In this document: in pieces, positions 1 through 7,552 of the stretch
How the letters are laid out: each line of letters starts with the position of its first letter
Numbering within the stretch: position 1 is the stretch's first letter
NCBI GenBank assembly: GCA_002422315.1
Contig: DIUJ01000020.1
Coordinates: 1-16,124 of the forward strand
Reading direction: 5' to 3'
Origin: Bacteroidetes bacterium UBA6161
GTDB taxonomy: Bacteria; Bacteroidota; Bacteroidia; NS11-12g; UBA955
DNA length: 16,124 nt
Program-made: the position numbers and the translations under genes
The notes under the pieces: generated by a model
What the model saw: the letters and a program-made list of their open reading frames with translations, nothing else
Databases searched by the model: none
Told to the model about the DNA's origin: nothing

Positions 1-133
1 AACGGTTTGCAGCTACCCGAAGGTGGCGATTTCGGAGTACTTCACTGTCAACCAAGCACAAACTTTGATAGAAGCACAATGCGTGATTTAACAAACACTG
101 AACCGCCACTTTTGGGTAGGTGCTGTTATGGGC
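1..133 (-). other. attC-like recombination site (long imperfect palindrome), cut by the window edge
   Basis: Two arms, 9-28 and 104-123, are complementary over 20 positions: 17 Watson-Crick pairs, two G-T pairs and one mismatch (12 against 120). They enclose a ~75-nt loop. Outside the stem, AAC (1-3) faces GTT (125-127), separated from it by an asymmetric internal loop (5 nt on the left, 1 nt on the right). This is the layout of integron attC sites: an outer core box, a spacer, an inner box and a variable loop. The nonamer GTTATGGGC (125-133) recurs inverted as GCCCATAAC at 1152-1160, next to the recombinase. Read on the minus strand, the site lies at the 3' end of the two-gene segment, where a cassette attC belongs. 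The far edge probably extends past base 1. Calling it attC is inference from structure. Confidence 0.7.
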
Positions 134-169
134 TGGTTTTCTTGTTACCTTATCTTTTCAGTTGTGAAA

Positions 170-400
170 TTAAATTGAAATCACTCTGTTATTTGTTCGA
201 GTATATTCTCCACCATTATATCTCCAACAAATTTCTTCACACTTTGTATTTACTTGGTGGGATTGGTCGGGTGGTACATTGAAATGGTCATAACGACCGT
301 CTCCTATTTCATTTTTACAGTCATTTGGATTTGGACACATAATTATTTCTATGCTTTTCCAATCTGTTTTTGAGTTGTTTTCAAAAAGAAAATTTGCCAT
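170..400 (-). CDS. small hypothetical protein, 76 aa, Cys-containing (cassette gene)
   Basis: I do not recognise this protein. It has no signal peptide or membrane segment and is polar, with two cysteine pairs (C22/C28 and C54/C58) that could bind a metal or form disulfides. The ATG at 398-400 lies just past the terminator of the upstream lipoprotein gene, so it would need its own promoter, and no clear one is seen. The stop lies ~37 nt before the attC-like palindrome. Short unrecognised ORFs placed against an attC are typical integron cassette cargo. It could be the C-terminal part of a larger decayed gene. Confidence 0.5.
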   Translation of the reverse strand: MANFLFENNSKTDWKSIEIIMCPNPNDCKNEIGDGRYDHFNVPPDQSHQVNTKCEEICWRYNGGEYTRTNNRVISI

Positions 401-418
401 ATTATTTGATATTTGGTT

Positions 419-455
419 AAAAAAAAGCGGTGAGAAAATATTTGTTCCTCACCGC
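419..455 (-). terminator. intrinsic terminator of the collagen-like lipoprotein gene
   Basis: On the minus strand, 9 nt after the stop, GCGGTGAG (455-448) and CTCACCGC (434-427) form a perfect 8-bp stem with a 13-nt loop. It is followed by a run of T (426-419). This is a textbook Rho-independent terminator for the gene ending at 465. Confidence 0.85.
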
Positions 456-464
456 AAAAATTTG

Positions 465-965
465 TTAATCTTCTAAATTAAATGTTGATTTAACTTCTTC
501 GTAATTTGAATAATCAACATTAGGGTTTTGTATCATACCTGATGCTGCAATAACTACAACTTTAAAAGTTTGAGAACCCGGATTGTTAGGTTGAGTCAAA
601 TCTGAATCTGTCCAAATTAAAGAAAGACCACCTACAAATGTTGTTACTTCAATTGTTGTACTGTAACTCGAAGATTGGTAGAATGTCAAAGGCAATTGAT
701 TATAGTTATTACCTACTTTAATGTAAACCAAAACAGCACCAGAGTTAATTATTTCTTGTGTGATTGCTGGGTAAGTAAATGTTATCGCCCAAGAAGGAGC
801 ATTATATGCCCAAGCAGATGAAGTAATTGTCGATGAAACTACGTTGGCATTTCCGTCAACTCCGTCTTTACCAGCAGGTCCTTCAGGTCCTTCTTTTTTA
901 CAACTTGAGAAAATTGTCATTGTTACCAAAAGTAACAGAGTGCTAATTGTTTTAATTGAGTTCAT
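465..965 (-). CDS. collagen-like lipoprotein (cassette gene)
   Basis: This is a 166-residue secreted lipoprotein. Residues 1-21 form a signal peptide with a hydrophobic core, and a lipobox ending in C22 is followed by KK, as is common in Bacteroidota. Residues 26-41 contain short collagen-type Gly-X-Y repeats (GPEGPAGKDGVDGNAN). The remaining ~125 residues are rich in Ser, Thr and aromatics and look like a beta-rich extracellular domain. The frame is open back to an ATG at 1073, but those 36 extra residues are basic and would bury the signal peptide, so the ATG at 965 is preferred. The gene is the first cargo after the recombinase site and has its own terminator. Surface or outer-membrane location is inferred; the ligand is unknown. 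Confidence 0.8.
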   Translation of the reverse strand: MNSIKTISTLLLLVTMTIFSSCKKEGPEGPAGKDGVDGNANVVSSTITSSAWAYNAPSWAITFTYPAITQEIINSGAVLVYIKVGNNYNQLPLTFYQSSSYSTTIEVTTFVGGLSLIWTDSDLTQPNNPGSQTFKVVVIAASGMIQNPNVDYSNYEEVKSTFNLED

Positions 966-1151
966 TTTTTTAAATTTAATTTTGCTTTTCTTACTCGTAT
1001 GGCTTTTCAGAGTCGCCCCGTTTTTTCTAATGGTTTCTGGTCTCCAGTCATATTTAAAAACTTTTAATTTCATCTTGTCAAATTGTCAAGACGAGTCAAA
1101 AGTTGGTGGTTCTCTTGTCTGTGTCATACCGTTGTGTCGTTTCTTTAACTT

Positions 1152-1231
1152 GCCCATAACTCGTTTATATGCGCTACTCTGTTGCGCCTTATTTCCATAA
1201 AAGGAACAATAAGCGCTATAAAGTAGCGTGT
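1152..1231 (-). other. attI-like or degenerate attC-like site beside the recombinase
   Basis: The outer arms 1169-1178 and 1222-1231 pair over 10 bp (two G-T). Inside, 1184-1196 pairs with 1203-1216 (GCGC against GCGC, then CTTATTTCC against GGAACAATAAG), leaving unpaired bases at about 1188, 1205 and 1207. Ten bases outside the left arm, 1152-1160 reads GCCCATAAC, the exact reverse complement of the nonamer in the attC-like site at 125-133. No matching AAC/GTT box is clear on the recombinase side, so it resembles an attI or a one-sided attC. A T-run follows the hairpin only on the plus strand, which is the wrong direction to terminate the recombinase gene. Confidence 0.5.
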
Positions 1232-1260
1232 TTTTTCTTGGCTCAAACATACACATTTTC

Positions 1261-2391
1261 TTATAAATCATCAAAAGGACTCTTTATTTTTTGAATATTT
1301 TGAGTACTTACATGCGTATAAATCTCTGTAGTTTTACTGCTTTTATGTCCTAATAATTCTTGGATATATCGCAAATCAGTACCACTTTCTAATAAGTGAG
1401 TGGCATAACTATGCCGCAACCAATGTAAAGTAGCCGATTTCTTTAAGTTGGATTGTTTAATCGCATTCTTAAATACTTGCTCTAAACTCCTTTCTGAATA
1501 TCGCTCACCCTCATATTGCCCCTCAAATAACCACACCTTAGGCTTGTATGACTTATAGTATTCACGCAACATTTCCAATAGCTTTGGACTCATAGGAACA
1601 ACTCTGTCTTTTTTGCCTTTGGATTGTTTGATATGCAATAATCTTCTGTCTGATAAAATATCCTGAGGTTTTATTCTTAACAGTTCGCCCCTCCGTAACC
1701 CACAGGCATAAATCAAACTTAGCATAGCCTTGTGTTTGGTGTTTTGTAAGCTCTCCAAAATCCCCTTTACTTCTTCCTTGCTCAATACATTGGGTAGCTT
1801 TTTTTCACCTCTGGGTCTTTGAATTAATTCAACATCCAGTATCTTGTTTTCTATTTTACTGTAAAATAGTTTTAAAGCATTTATAAACTGATTTTGGTAG
1901 GAGGATGAATAGCCCCGCCCTATAATATAATTGTTGTTGAAATAAATAATATCCTGTTGTGAAATCTCACCCAAGGCTTTATCTGCATAAAATCTGAAAA
2001 ATACTCCTAAGGTCTCTGTGTACGTTTTAATCGTATTGGGACTGTATCGCTTGTTCTCCAACCATATTCTAAATAAATCTATTTTATCTCTTTGATGGTC
2101 GTTTAAGGGCTTGAGGGAAGGCGATGGTTCTTCTTTTGGCTTTGGTTTTTCGATGGCTTGCAATAATTGCTGATAATCTATCCATGCTTTGCCTTTAAAA
2201 ACAGCAAAAAAGGTAGATTTTAGTTTAGAATCATAAGGCATTTCCCATCTCTGCTTGTCGGGCCTCCATTTAATACCCGAAAAGTGTTGCTTGAGCAATG
2301 CGATTAAGTCCTTGTCTTTTTCAAGATGAACAGTTAAAGTGTCACCTTGCAGCGTTTCTTCGCGTCCTAATGTTATCGACTTTTTATTCAT
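1261..2391 (-). CDS. tyrosine recombinase/integrase, integron-integrase-like role
   Basis: This is a site-specific recombinase of the lambda-integrase/Xer superfamily. Numbering from the ATG at 2391 (376 aa), residues ~8-80 form an extra N-terminal domain and ~83-95 are a Pro/Lys-rich linker. Residues ~100-185 are the SAM-like DNA-binding domain and ~200-365 the catalytic domain. The full catalytic set is visible: R233 in GLRRGE, the Lys of SKGKKDR (257-263), H323 and R326 in HWLRHS, H349 in LGHK, and nucleophile Y358 in TTEIYTH. The insertion before HxxR that marks IntI is not evident. The frame opens at a GTG at 2424; ATGs at 2397 or 2391 fit better because the N-terminal domain starts right after them. 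It transcribes toward the adjacent palindromic site and cassette genes, like inverted integrons. Confidence 0.9.
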   Translation of the reverse strand: MNKKSITLGREETLQGDTLTVHLEKDKDLIALLKQHFSGIKWRPDKQRWEMPYDSKLKSTFFAVFKGKAWIDYQQLLQAIEKPKPKEEPSPSLKPLNDHQRDKIDLFRIWLENKRYSPNTIKTYTETLGVFFRFYADKALGEISQQDIIYFNNNYIIGRGYSSSYQNQFINALKLFYSKIENKILDVELIQRPRGEKKLPNVLSKEEVKGILESLQNTKHKAMLSLIYACGLRRGELLRIKPQDILSDRRLLHIKQSKGKKDRVVPMSPKLLEMLREYYKSYKPKVWLFEGQYEGERYSERSLEQVFKNAIKQSNLKKSATLHWLRHSYATHLLESGTDLRYIQELLGHKSSKTTEIYTHVSTQNIQKIKSPFDDL

Positions 2392-2543
2392 AAGCATTTC
2401 ACACACTTCGTGCCCCTCAGTCACATTTATATTTGTAATGAGTTTTTAAGTCCGTAAAAATAATAAAGATTTTATTAACTCAATAGTGTTTTTAAAAGAT
2501 GGTTTAAAATTACTTAATCGTATTTTGGTAAGAAGGTATTAAT

Positions 2544-2559
2544 TCACACCAAATTGTGA
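2544..2559. promoter_or_regulatory. possible operator in the recombinase/hmgA intergenic region
   Basis: The ~340-bp gap between the divergent recombinase and hmgA genes holds no gene. TCACA (2544-2548) and TGTGA (2555-2559) form an inverted repeat with a 6-nt spacer, the size of a dimeric repressor site. It lies ~170 nt upstream of hmgA. The match is short and could be chance; no regulator gene is present in the window. Confidence 0.2.
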
Positions 2560-2729
2560 TTGTTCTTATTGTTGTTAGCCTGGGTTTTAAAAGAAGTGTA
2601 ATTCTTAGTTTTTCACCCCCTTCAATACTCCTCTTCCCAATTTTATGATTTTTGTCAGTTTTGCCATAAACATGATAAAGGTCATAGTACAAATCTTCAA
2701 TAGGCAATAATCTTGCAACAAAAAACAAG

Positions 2730-3884
2730 ATGCCAATATACCATAGCTTAGGAACTATTCCCCCAAAACGCCATACTGTGAGTAGGCAGGAAAATGGAAA
2801 TTTGTACCAAGAAGAACTTGTAGGAACCCAGGGTTTTGCAGGCATGTCTTCCTTGGTGTACCATATACACCCACCTACAAGGGTAAAACAAAAGGAACAA
2901 GCATACTCCGTAGAACCCAAAATAGCCCGAAGCAATGGCTTGGATGCCATGAGTTTTAGTGGTTTTGAAATACACCCAGAAAAAGATTATCTGAAAAGCC
3001 GTAAAACCCTTTTTGTAAATTCTGCCATGCACATAGGGCTTGCTGCGCCAATGGAGAGTACGCCTTATTTTTTTAAAAATGCCGATGCAGATGAAATGAT
3101 TTTTGTGCACAAGGGGAGTGGTAAATTGCTTACAATGTATGGCGAGTTGGCTTTTAAATATGGCGACTATATCATAATTCCTAGGGGAACAGTATATAAA
3201 ATTGAATTGGATAGCACAGACAATAGGTTGCTTTATGTGGAGAGTTTTACGCCCATTTTTACCCCTGCCAGATACCGAAATCAGTTTGGCCAACTCTTAG
3301 AACATTCTCCCTTTTGCGAGAGAGATATCCTAAGGCCTTCCAATCTACAAACCATAGACCAAGAAGGGGAGTTTGATATAATGATAAAAAAGAAAGGATG
3401 GATTTTTCCTTACCAGTATGCCAACCACCCTTTTGATGTAGCTGGATGGGATGGATACCATTACCCCTATATTTTTTCGATTTTTAATTTTGAACCAATT
3501 ACTGGCAGAATACACATGCCACCGCCCATACACCAAACTTTCGAAAATGCAAATTTTGTAATCTGCTCGTTTGTACCTAGGCTATACGACTACCACCCCG
3601 ATGCTATACCCGCGCCATACCACCACAGCAATATAGATAGCGACGAACTACTGTATTATGTAGATGGGGATTTTATGAGCAGAAACAATATTGGCCCAGG
3701 CCAAATTACCCTTCATCCAGGAGGCATACCACATGGGCCACACCCCGGAGCAATAGAGAGAAGTATTGGCAAAAAGGAAACCCAAGAACTCGCAGTAATG
3801 ATAGACCCCTTTGCCCCTGTAATGGTAACCGAAGAAGCCCTTAAAATTGAAGTAAAAGATTATTATAAATCTTGGTTAGTTTAA
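2730..3884 (+). CDS. hmgA: homogentisate 1,2-dioxygenase
   Basis: This non-heme Fe(II) cupin enzyme opens the ring of homogentisate to maleylacetoacetate in tyrosine and phenylalanine breakdown. At 384 residues it is the shorter bacterial form. The N-terminus (IPPKRHT at 10-16, YHIHPPT at 44-50) is characteristic. The iron site lies in the C-terminal cupin: HHSNIDSDE at 298-306, with H299 and E306 the likely ligands, and HPGGIPHGPHPG at 329-340, supplying the last His. It is the first gene of a three-gene operon, 18 nt ahead of the enzyme that makes its substrate. No strong Shine-Dalgarno is seen. The downstream enzymes (maleylacetoacetate isomerase, fumarylacetoacetase) are not in the window. 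Confidence 0.93.
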   Translation: MPIYHSLGTIPPKRHTVSRQENGNLYQEELVGTQGFAGMSSLVYHIHPPTRVKQKEQAYSVEPKIARSNGLDAMSFSGFEIHPEKDYLKSRKTLFVNSAMHIGLAAPMESTPYFFKNADADEMIFVHKGSGKLLTMYGELAFKYGDYIIIPRGTVYKIELDSTDNRLLYVESFTPIFTPARYRNQFGQLLEHSPFCERDILRPSNLQTIDQEGEFDIMIKKKGWIFPYQYANHPFDVAGWDGYHYPYIFSIFNFEPITGRIHMPPPIHQTFENANFVICSFVPRLYDYHPDAIPAPYHHSNIDSDELLYYVDGDFMSRNNIGPGQITLHPGGIPHGPHPGAIERSIGKKETQELAVMIDPFAPVMVTEEALKIEVKDYYKSWLV

Positions 3885-3902
3885 TAAAAAATAAATAAAA
3901 AT

Positions 3903-5060
3903 ATGGAAACAAAAGACCTTAAAAATGTTGGAAACTTCCAATATGGAATTGAGAAAATTTTTGATGAAGCTGCTGATTTTTTGCCAATTAACGGTACTGA
4001 TTTTGTAGAATTGTACGTGGGCAATGCCAAACAAGCAGCCCATTATTACAAAACAGCTTTTGGTTTTCAGAGCCTTGCATACAGTGGTTTGGAAACCGGC
4101 CAAAAAGAGTTTTGTTCTTATGTGGTAGTTCAGGATAAGATTAGGCTGGTTCTTACCTCTCCGTATAATGCCGATAGCGAAATAGCCCACCATATACGCC
4201 GGCATGGCGATGGGGTAAAGGTCATAGCCCTGTGGGTAGAAGATGCTACCAAGGCCTACGAAGAAACCATCAAAAGAGGCGCAGAAGCTATTGCAGAACC
4301 TCAGGTTTTCCAAGATGAGTACGGACAAGTAATCAAAGCTTCTATAAAAACCTATGGCGATACCATACATACCTTTGTAGAAAGAAAAAACTATACTGGG
4401 GTGTTTATGCCAGGATTTATGCCATGGGAAAGCGAGTACAACCCACCTAGCAAAGGGCTTAAATACATAGACCACATGGTAGGAAATGTGGAGTTAGGAC
4501 AAATGAACAAATGGGCCGAGTTTTATGCCAAGGTAATGGGTTTTGCCAATCTTGTAACTTTCGACGACAAAGATATTTCTACCCAATACACTGCCCTAAT
4601 GAGTAAGGTTATGACCAATGGAAATGGAAGAATTAAGTTCCCAATAAATGAACCTGCACAGGGTTTAAAGAAATCACAAATAGAGGAGTATTTAGACTTT
4701 TATGGTGGTCCAGGTTGTCAGCATATAGCCGTGGCTACAGACGATATTGTGTTTACTGTTTCCGAAATGAGAAAAGCAGGAGTGGAGTTTTTGCATGTTC
4801 CTGGTACTTACTACGACACCGTAGGCAATAGGGTAGGGCAAATAGCAGAAGATATGGCTACCCTTAAAAAACTAGGGATTATGGTGGACCGAGACGAAGA
4901 AGGCTACTTGCTACAGATTTTTACCAAGCCCGTAGAAGATAGGCCTACCATGTTTTTTGAAATTATTCAACGCAAAGGTGCAAAATCTTTTGGAAAAGGA
5001 AATTTTCAAGCACTTTTCGAAAGCATAGAAGCAGAACAAGCAAAAAGAGGAACACTGTAA
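3903..5060 (+). CDS. hpd: 4-hydroxyphenylpyruvate dioxygenase
   Basis: This enzyme converts 4-hydroxyphenylpyruvate to homogentisate with loss of CO2 and migration of the side chain, using Fe(II). Its 385 residues contain two vicinal-oxygen-chelate halves: an N-terminal one starting near FVELYVG (34-40) and a C-terminal one starting at YIDHMVGNV (188-196). The three iron ligands are visible: H191 in the second half, H274 in GCQHIAVATDD, and E353 in FFEIIQRKG. The product feeds the enzyme encoded immediately upstream, so the two genes form a consecutive pathway step. The leader is A-rich with no Shine-Dalgarno, as usual in Bacteroidota. Confidence 0.95.
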   Translation: METKDLKNVGNFQYGIEKIFDEAADFLPINGTDFVELYVGNAKQAAHYYKTAFGFQSLAYSGLETGQKEFCSYVVVQDKIRLVLTSPYNADSEIAHHIRRHGDGVKVIALWVEDATKAYEETIKRGAEAIAEPQVFQDEYGQVIKASIKTYGDTIHTFVERKNYTGVFMPGFMPWESEYNPPSKGLKYIDHMVGNVELGQMNKWAEFYAKVMGFANLVTFDDKDISTQYTALMSKVMTNGNGRIKFPINEPAQGLKKSQIEEYLDFYGGPGCQHIAVATDDIVFTVSEMRKAGVEFLHVPGTYYDTVGNRVGQIAEDMATLKKLGIMVDRDEEGYLLQIFTKPVEDRPTMFFEIIQRKGAKSFGKGNFQALFESIEAEQAKRGTL

Positions 5061-5070
5061 TAAGGAAAGC

Positions 5071-6438
5071 ATGCATAAAATAGAAAATAAAAATGCTTGT
5101 ATAATAGGCGCCGGACTAGTAGGATCGCTTTGGGCGGTGTATTTATCCAAAGCAGGCTATAAGGTAAGTGTTTTTGAACGGAGAAAAGACATGCGCAAAC
5201 AGTCGATAAGTGCAGGTAAGTCCATCAATCTAGCGCTGTCTTATAGGGGCTGGAATGCTTTGGAAAAAGTGGGCATAAGCGCACAGATTAAAGAAATAGC
5301 CATTCCTATGTATGGCCGCACCATGCACCATAAGGATTGCACTAGCACTTATCAACCCTACGGAAACGACAATCAAGCGATATATTCGGTTTCTAGAGGA
5401 GAATTGAATGCCAAATTAATGGATATTGCAGAAGAGAATTTGCAAACCAATATTTACTTTGAACAAGAGTGTACAAAAGTAGATACAGTAAAAGGCATAG
5501 CATATTTTAGAAATGTACAAACTGGAGAAGAAACAGAATTTCATTCTAACTTGATTTTTGGAGCGGATGGGGCTTTCTCTGCGGCGAGGTATTCTTCCAT
5601 GCAAAAGCTGGATAGATTTGATTTTTCACAAAAATATATTGCAGATGGATACCGAGAAATACTGCTTCCTGCAAACGAGGATGGAAGCCCAAAATTAGCC
5701 ACAGAAACCCTGCATATATGGCCAAGGGAAAGATTTATGCTTATTGCTTTGCCCAACTTCGATGGCAGCTTTACCTGTACTCTTTTTATGCCTTTCGAAA
5801 ACCATACCCATTGCTTCTCAAAACTTACAAGCAAAGAAAAAGTGGAAACTTTTTTCAAGGAAGTATTCCCGGATTTTTTTGAAATGATGCCCCATATTGC
5901 CGAAGCATGGGAGCAGCACCCCTTGGCTTCTTTGGCCATAATCCGATGTTTTCCCTGGACCCATGGAAAACTTGCCCTAATGGGCGATGCAGCCCATGCT
6001 ACCGTTCCTTTCTTTGGCCAAGGAATGAATGCTGGGTTTGAAGATTGTAGCACGCTTTGGGATTTGATGCAAGAACCGAATGGGAGTATAGAAGAGGTTT
6101 TTTCTAAATACCAGGAACTCCGAAAACCCAATACGGATGCCATGCAAGAGCTTTCTTTGCAAAACTACATAGTTATGCGCGACAAGGTTGCAGACCCAAA
6201 TTTTCTATTGTTGCAAAGAGTAGAGAGACGAATTAATAAATTATTTCCTGACAAGTATTTTCCCTTGTATAGCATGGTTTCTTTTACCAATATTCCTTAC
6301 CATACAGCATTGGAAAAAGGAAACGAACAGGAGCAAAGAGTAAAAGAGTGGATAGAAAAGTATAGAATAACACAAAGTCATAACGACCAAGAAATAGACA
6401 CTATATTGGGAAGTATTGAAGAATTAAATTCTTTGTAA
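5071..6438 (+). CDS. kmo: kynurenine 3-monooxygenase
   Basis: This FAD-dependent class A monooxygenase hydroxylates L-kynurenine to 3-hydroxykynurenine using NADPH and O2, in tryptophan breakdown or de novo NAD synthesis. Its 455 residues show the FAD dinucleotide motif GAGLVG (13-18), the family signature GKSINLALSYRG (49-60), the GADG motif (164-167) and the second FAD motif GDAAHATVPFFGQGMNAG (305-322). R83 in YGRTMH and Y97 fall where known KMOs place the substrate-binding Arg and Tyr. There is no C-terminal transmembrane helix, so it is predicted soluble, unlike the mitochondrial enzyme. The start is 10 nt after hpd, with AAGGAAAG as a good ribosome-binding site. Tryptophan dioxygenase and kynureninase are not in the window. 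Confidence 0.94.
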   Translation: MHKIENKNACIIGAGLVGSLWAVYLSKAGYKVSVFERRKDMRKQSISAGKSINLALSYRGWNALEKVGISAQIKEIAIPMYGRTMHHKDCTSTYQPYGNDNQAIYSVSRGELNAKLMDIAEENLQTNIYFEQECTKVDTVKGIAYFRNVQTGEETEFHSNLIFGADGAFSAARYSSMQKLDRFDFSQKYIADGYREILLPANEDGSPKLATETLHIWPRERFMLIALPNFDGSFTCTLFMPFENHTHCFSKLTSKEKVETFFKEVFPDFFEMMPHIAEAWEQHPLASLAIIRCFPWTHGKLALMGDAAHATVPFFGQGMNAGFEDCSTLWDLMQEPNGSIEEVFSKYQELRKPNTDAMQELSLQNYIVMRDKVADPNFLLLQRVERRINKLFPDKYFPLYSMVSFTNIPYHTALEKGNEQEQRVKEWIEKYRITQSHNDQEIDTILGSIEELNSL

Positions 6439-6495
6439 ACAGGATACATAAAAAGGGGGGATTTGTTGGCAAATTGCATTGTTGCATACTTTTCA

Positions 6496-6733
6496 TAGCC
6501 CTGCCAGGCTATTCTAAGAATTTCGCACCTTTGGTGCTTGCAGAACCTAAAGAAGAAATGTTTCAAAAGTGGGCGATATTTGAGTAAGCCCTTAAAGCAC
6601 CAAAGGTGCAAAATATAATAGCCATGGGTGTAGCCCATGGTAGTGAAGGAAGTATTCGTAAGCGCTGAAGGCGCGAAATAAAATAATGTATTTATTTAAA
6701 AAAGGAGAAATGATTTCGCACCTTTGGTGCTTG
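6496..6733. repeat. cluster of palindromic interspersed repeats
   Basis: This ~336-bp gap between the convergent kmo and TSUP genes holds no credible gene. The 13-mer GCACCTTTGGTGC (a self-complementary stem) occurs at 6525-6537, 6597-6609 (as its reverse complement) and 6718-6730. A 21-nt stretch starting ATTTCGCACC is directly repeated at 6520-6540 and 6713-6733. Further stems are TAGCC/GGCTA (6496-6511), CCATGGG/CCCATGG (6622-6640) and GCGC/GCGC (6662-6674). Such elements are typical of interspersed repeats in Bacteroidota genomes. They could also act as a bidirectional transcription barrier here. Confidence 0.75.
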
Positions 6734-6774
6734 TAGAAGAAATCCCTGCTTTGTCAAATTTTTTTAAATTTGGG

Positions 6775-7548
6775 TTAAACTATTCCCAAGCCCAATAACA
6801 AAGAGAGAACAAGAAGAAAAGTAGCTACCATATTTTGAACAAAATGCAAGGTTACTTTTTTCAAAATCTTGTTTCCAATAAATGCTCCGCTTATAGCCGA
6901 TAATATTGCGGCAGTGATAAGGGTCCCATTTGTATCCCATTTTAATTCTACAATCTTAGCACTGTATACCGAAAGCCTAGAAAGGTCTATGGCGGTGGAA
7001 ATAAGGATAGTTGTTCCTATAAAAGCCTCTTTACTTAAACCAAATTTGATAAGAAAAGCCGACCGAAGAGCCCCTTGATTGCCAGATAAACCTCCAAAAA
7101 ATCCACTCAAAATCCCTCCTAGATAAAGTTTGTTTTTATCAAAAGATAGTTTCTTGAAGTAGGGCAGTAATTCTACACAAGCAAAGAGAAACAACAAGCT
7201 GGAAATGAGTAATTTTAAGGGAAATACTTCAAACTCATGCGTAAATAGAGAATAAGAAAAGAGAGGAGAAGCTTCGGGGAAATTCATCAAAATCCAAGAA
7301 CCTAAAAATGCGGCAAGAACAGCAGGAATCCCGAATTTTAGAACAACTTCCCAATTAGCATTTTTACCTGTAAGAAACCATTTGAAAATATTGTTGGCTA
7401 AATGAACTAGCCCCGTGCTTGCAATTGCTACTTCTATAGGGAAAAAAAGGAGGAATACAGGCGTAAGCATAGTGCCTAGTCCAAATCCTGAGAAAAAGGT
7501 AAGGATAGAGGCTCCAAAAGCAACAGTGCAAACTAAAATCCATTCCAT
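6775..7548 (-). CDS. TauE/SafE (TSUP) family membrane transporter
   Basis: This is a predicted inner-membrane permease of the TSUP family, known for export or import of sulfite, sulfoacetate and other small organic or sulfur anions. Its 257 residues are mostly hydrophobic, with about eight membrane helices in two similar halves. The first half carries the Gly-rich segment FFSGFGLGTMLTP and the second GFFGGLSGNQGALRSAFL, the characteristic paired motifs. A loop of ~35 polar and aromatic residues separates the halves. The frame opens upstream at a TTG at 7566 inside the DoxX gene; the ATG at 7548, 4 nt after the DoxX stop, is the better start. It is the last gene of the operon. The substrate cannot be told. 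Confidence 0.88.
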   Translation of the reverse strand: MEWILVCTVAFGASILTFFSGFGLGTMLTPVFLLFFPIEVAIASTGLVHLANNIFKWFLTGKNANWEVVLKFGIPAVLAAFLGSWILMNFPEASPLFSYSLFTHEFEVFPLKLLISSLLFLFACVELLPYFKKLSFDKNKLYLGGILSGFFGGLSGNQGALRSAFLIKFGLSKEAFIGTTILISTAIDLSRLSVYSAKIVELKWDTNGTLITAAILSAISGAFIGNKILKKVTLHFVQNMVATFLLVLSLLLGLGIV

Positions 7549-7552
7549 AGTA

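Noticed and set aside
7..282. Open reading frame of 91 codons on the plus strand across the first palindrome
   Set aside because: It runs through the attC-like stem and loop and then antisense to the 76-aa gene; its composition follows the repeat, not a protein.
966..1073. N-terminal extension of the lipoprotein to the ATG at 1073
   Set aside because: It would place 36 basic residues before a clear signal peptide and lipobox; the ATG at 965 fits a secreted lipoprotein.
1169..1231. Reading the hairpin beside the recombinase as its transcription terminator
   Set aside because: The T-run lies on the plus-strand side, so it cannot terminate the minus-strand recombinase transcript; the shared nonamer favours a recombination site.
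1086..1274. 62-codon minus-strand frame after the recombinase
   Set aside because: It spans the bulged hairpin and nonamer and has no protein-like features; it is explained by the recombination site.
2510..2950. 146-codon minus-strand frame overlapping the hmgA start
   Set aside because: It overlaps a confidently identified gene in antisense and has no recognisable domain.
6378..6638. 86-codon minus-strand frame after kmo
   Set aside because: It is made of the palindromic repeats and the antisense of the kmo end.
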